Source: an uncultured Lachnospiraceae bacterium (GTDB lineage Bacteria; Bacillota; Clostridia; Lachnospirales; Lachnospiraceae). From it: a stretch of DNA of 64,000 nucleotides. Below, one piece after another: positions 62,107-64,000 of this stretch. Within the stretch, counting starts at the first letter, position 1, and each line of letters begins with the position of its first letter. A model generated the notes under the pieces. That model had not been told where the DNA came from. It did not search any database and saw nothing but the letters and a program-made list of their open reading frames with translations. The stretch covers positions 1 through 64,000 of the forward strand of contig CABUPO010000009.1 of NCBI GenBank assembly GCA_902493385.1. The letters are read 5' to 3'. The position numbers were made by a program, and so were the translations under genes.

Positions 62107-63519
62107 TTATACCTGTAAATTAAATCCAAAATACCTTACCGCATTGTTATAGGAAATTCCTTTAACAATTCTTTCAAGATTCTTTAAATCGTATGGATAT
62201 TCTCCGTTTTCAACCCACTCTCCGATAACATTGCACATAATCCTTCTAAAATACTCATGTCTCGGATACGACAAAAAGCTTCTGGAATCCGTCAGCATTC
62301 CTACAAAATTTCCTAAAAGTCCAAGATTTGCAAGCGATATCATCTGATGCTCTATACCCGCCTTGTTATCATTAAACCACCATGCAGAGCCCTGCTGTAT
62401 CTTTCCGCACGCGTCTGAATTTTGAAAACATCCTATAATACTTCCAAGCGCCGCGTCGTCCGAAGGATTGAGGCTGTAAAGTATCGTCTTTGGAAGATTG
62501 TCCGCTTTATCAAGCGCATTCAGCAAATCGGCGGTCTGCGCAGTCGGCGTATAACTGCTTATACAGTCAAAGCCTGTGTCAGGCCCGATTTTGTCATACA
62601 TTTTAGTGTTGTTATCACGCTTGCATCCGTAATGAAGCTGCATTACCCAGCCTCTTCTTTTATATTCTCTTCCGAAGAACATAAGACATGCTGTCTTAAA
62701 TTGAAGTTCTTCAAGCCTCGATATTGTTCCGCCAGAAATAACTTTATCAAAAATGTCTGCAATATCCTTCTCATCTGCCGGCTCATACATTACATAATCC
62801 AGTCCATGATCTGCCGCCACACATCCCATTTCCGAAAAATAATCCATCCTTTTGCATAAAGCCTCGCAAAGCGTATCAAAGCTATCGATACGTATTTCTG
62901 CTGCCTCTGACAATTTGTCAATATAATCTGTATAATCAGGCTTATCAATGTTCACTGCCTTATCAGGCCTCCATGCAGGAAGGACACAAACGTCAAAATC
63001 CGCATCCTGTGCAATTATTTTGTGCCATCTAAGGTCGTCTGCCGGATCATCGGTTGTACATAACAGCGTGACGCCCGAATTTTTAATAAGATTTCTTACG
63101 CTCATCGAAGAATCCGCAAGCCTTTTATTGCAAAGCTGCCATACTTCTTCGGCCGTATCTCCGTTTAATACGCCATGATAATCAAAATATCTCTGAAGCT
63201 CCAGATGGCTCCAGTGAAACAACGGATTGCCTATTGCTTTTTCAAGAGTTTCAGCCCATTTCTGAAACTTTTCACGGTCAGGCGCGCCGCCTGTGATATA
63301 GCGCTCTTCTACGCCGTTTGAACGCATCTGACGCCATTTATAATGGTCGCCTCCAAGCCATACCTGCGTTATATTATCAAACCTTCTGTCCTCTGCAATC
63401 TCTTTAGGGCTTACATGGCAGTGATAATCAAGCACAGGCATTTCGGCTGCAAATGTGTGATATAACTCCTTTGCTACATCAGTTTTTAACAGAAAATCTT
63501 TATCCATAAACGCTTTCAT
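62107..63519 (-). CDS. uxaC: Glucuronate isomerase
   Basis: The 470-residue enzyme interconverts D-glucuronate and D-fructuronate (or galacturonate and tagaturonate), the first step of hexuronate breakdown. It has family motifs LDYHCHVSPKEIAEDRRFDNI near the N-terminus, LLCTTDDPADDL, VMQLHYGCKRDNNTKMYDKIGPDTGFD and LTDSRSFLSYPRHEYFRRI, and is of the usual length. AGGAGGATACAGCTT precedes ATG. It is 16 bases downstream of the sugar kinase gene. Confidence 0.96.
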   Translation of the reverse strand: MKAFMDKDFLLKTDVAKELYHTFAAEMPVLDYHCHVSPKEIAEDRRFDNITQVWLGGDHYKWRQMRSNGVEERYITGGAPDREKFQKWAETLEKAIGNPLFHWSHLELQRYFDYHGVLNGDTAEEVWQLCNKRLADSSMSVRNLIKNSGVTLLCTTDDPADDLRWHKIIAQDADFDVCVLPAWRPDKAVNIDKPDYTDYIDKLSEAAEIRIDSFDTLCEALCKRMDYFSEMGCVAADHGLDYVMYEPADEKDIADIFDKVISGGTISRLEELQFKTACLMFFGREYKRRGWVMQLHYGCKRDNNTKMYDKIGPDTGFDCISSYTPTAQTADLLNALDKADNLPKTILYSLNPSDDAALGSIIGCFQNSDACGKIQQGSAWWFNDNKAGIEHQMISLANLGLLGNFVGMLTDSRSFLSYPRHEYFRRIMCNVIGEWVENGEYPYDLKNLERIVKGISYNNAVRYFGFNLQV

Positions 63520-63535
63520 AAGCTGTATCCTCCTG

Positions 63536-64000
63536 TTATCTCTGTACGCGCGCTCCCATTCCGCCCATAACAGCCTCTACCTCTTTTTTGCTTGCCATAG
63601 TAGTATCTCCCGGAGTCGTCATTGCCAAAGCTCCGTGCGCCGCTCCGTAATTAACGGCAAGCAAAGGGTCGTTAGTTGTCATAAGACCATATATAAGCCC
63701 TGAAGCAAACGAATCTCCGCCGCCTACACGGTCCATAATTTCAAGTCCCTTATAATCCTTTGCTTTATATATCTCACCGTCTGCCCAGCATATCGCGCTC
63801 CAGTCATTTACCGTAGCAGTCTTTACTTCCCTGAGCGTTGTTGCAACCGCTTTGAAATTCGGATATGCATTTGCGGCCTCATTAATCATCTTTTTATATC
63901 CGTTTAGATTAAGCGTCTTAAGATTCTCGTCATTTCCTTCGACATTAAACCCAAGACATGCAGTAAAATCTTCCTCGTTGCCAATCATTACGTCTACATA
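63536..64000 (-). CDS. kdgK: PfkB-family sugar kinase, probably 2-dehydro-3-deoxygluconokinase (partial)
   Basis: Only the C-terminal 154 residues are in the window; the 5' part lies beyond base 64000. The PfkB signature is at DRVGGGDSFASGLIYGLM (normally GAGD), with the catalytic Asp. The IGNEEDF, YGAAHGALAMTTPGDT ending and adjacency to uxaC point to KDG kinase in the hexuronate pathway; another sugar kinase is possible. Confidence 0.82.
   Translation of the reverse strand, partial: YVDVMIGNEEDFTACLGFNVEGNDENLKTLNLNGYKKMINEAANAYPNFKAVATTLREVKTATVNDWSAICWADGEIYKAKDYKGLEIMDRVGGGDSFASGLIYGLMTTNDPLLAVNYGAAHGALAMTTPGDTTMASKKEVEAVMGGMGARVQR

Noticed and set aside
1..64000. tRNA, rRNA, riboswitches or insertion sequences
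   Set aside because: I found no cloverleaf, rRNA segment, recognised riboswitch core or IS transposase; TnpV is not by itself evidence of an IS.

Overview
The window is low-GC Firmicute DNA, most likely from a gut Lachnospiraceae-type Clostridium. This is judged from the A/T-rich codon use, strong AGGAGG ribosome sites, GAAC-N4-GTTC LexA-type boxes, secreted proteins with bacterial Ig repeats, and hexuronate catabolism genes (uxaC, kdgK-like). The species is not identified.

Layout. (1) 1-8.4 kb: a mec/bla-like beta-lactam response locus. blaI and blaR1 run rightward. A PBP2a-type transpeptidase with a MecA_N-like domain, two lipoprotein/membrane paralogues and two small membrane proteins run leftward. 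BlaI-type operators sit before blaI, before the PBP and before the lipoprotein gene. (2) 8.4-9.6 kb: the stump of an integrated element (E0): a truncated HTH gene fused by deletion to the 3' part of an element regulator gene, a TfoX-like gene, a terminator and an attachment site. (3) 9.6-42.3 kb: three complete related integrative mobilizable elements in tandem (E1 9625-19173, E2 19174-28684, E3 28685-42324), stacked on the 3' end of guaA. Each has the same right-hand core: tnpV, MobV/Pre relaxase, hairpin-rich oriT-like DNA, AAA ATPase, MobC-like protein, tyrosine integrase, excisionase-like HTH and a divergent XRE regulator. Each carries its own cargo at the left: E1 has Cys-rich KTR, alkyltransferase-like, TetR and GNAT genes plus an RX4H protein; E2 has an HTH-C5 methyltransferase, a candidate endonuclease, Vsr and a HEPN-like protein; E3 has a type IIS-like restriction system with two C5 methyltransferases, Vsr and a controller, plus an HNH / DUF262 / nucleotidyltransferase trio. 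(4) 42.3-64 kb: chromosome with guaA, an HD 5'-nucleotidase, uvrA and uvrB, an AlbA_2 regulator, decayed defence genes, YibE/F, a secreted phosphatase, a diguanylate cyclase, an amidase, a two-component system, uxaC and a partial sugar kinase.

The most striking signal is the guaA array. The core TA(C/T)TCAAACTC recurs at 9614, 19163, 28674 and 42314. Each element has a private pair of 7-bp arm repeats (GCTATCA in E1, GTTGTCA in E2, GTTGCCA in E3) that is the same at its two ends and differs from its neighbours. This fixes the borders and suggests that each integrase reads its own ends. The cargo is mainly anti-phage (restriction, HEPN, DUF262), so the array looks like a defence island built by repeated insertion at one site.
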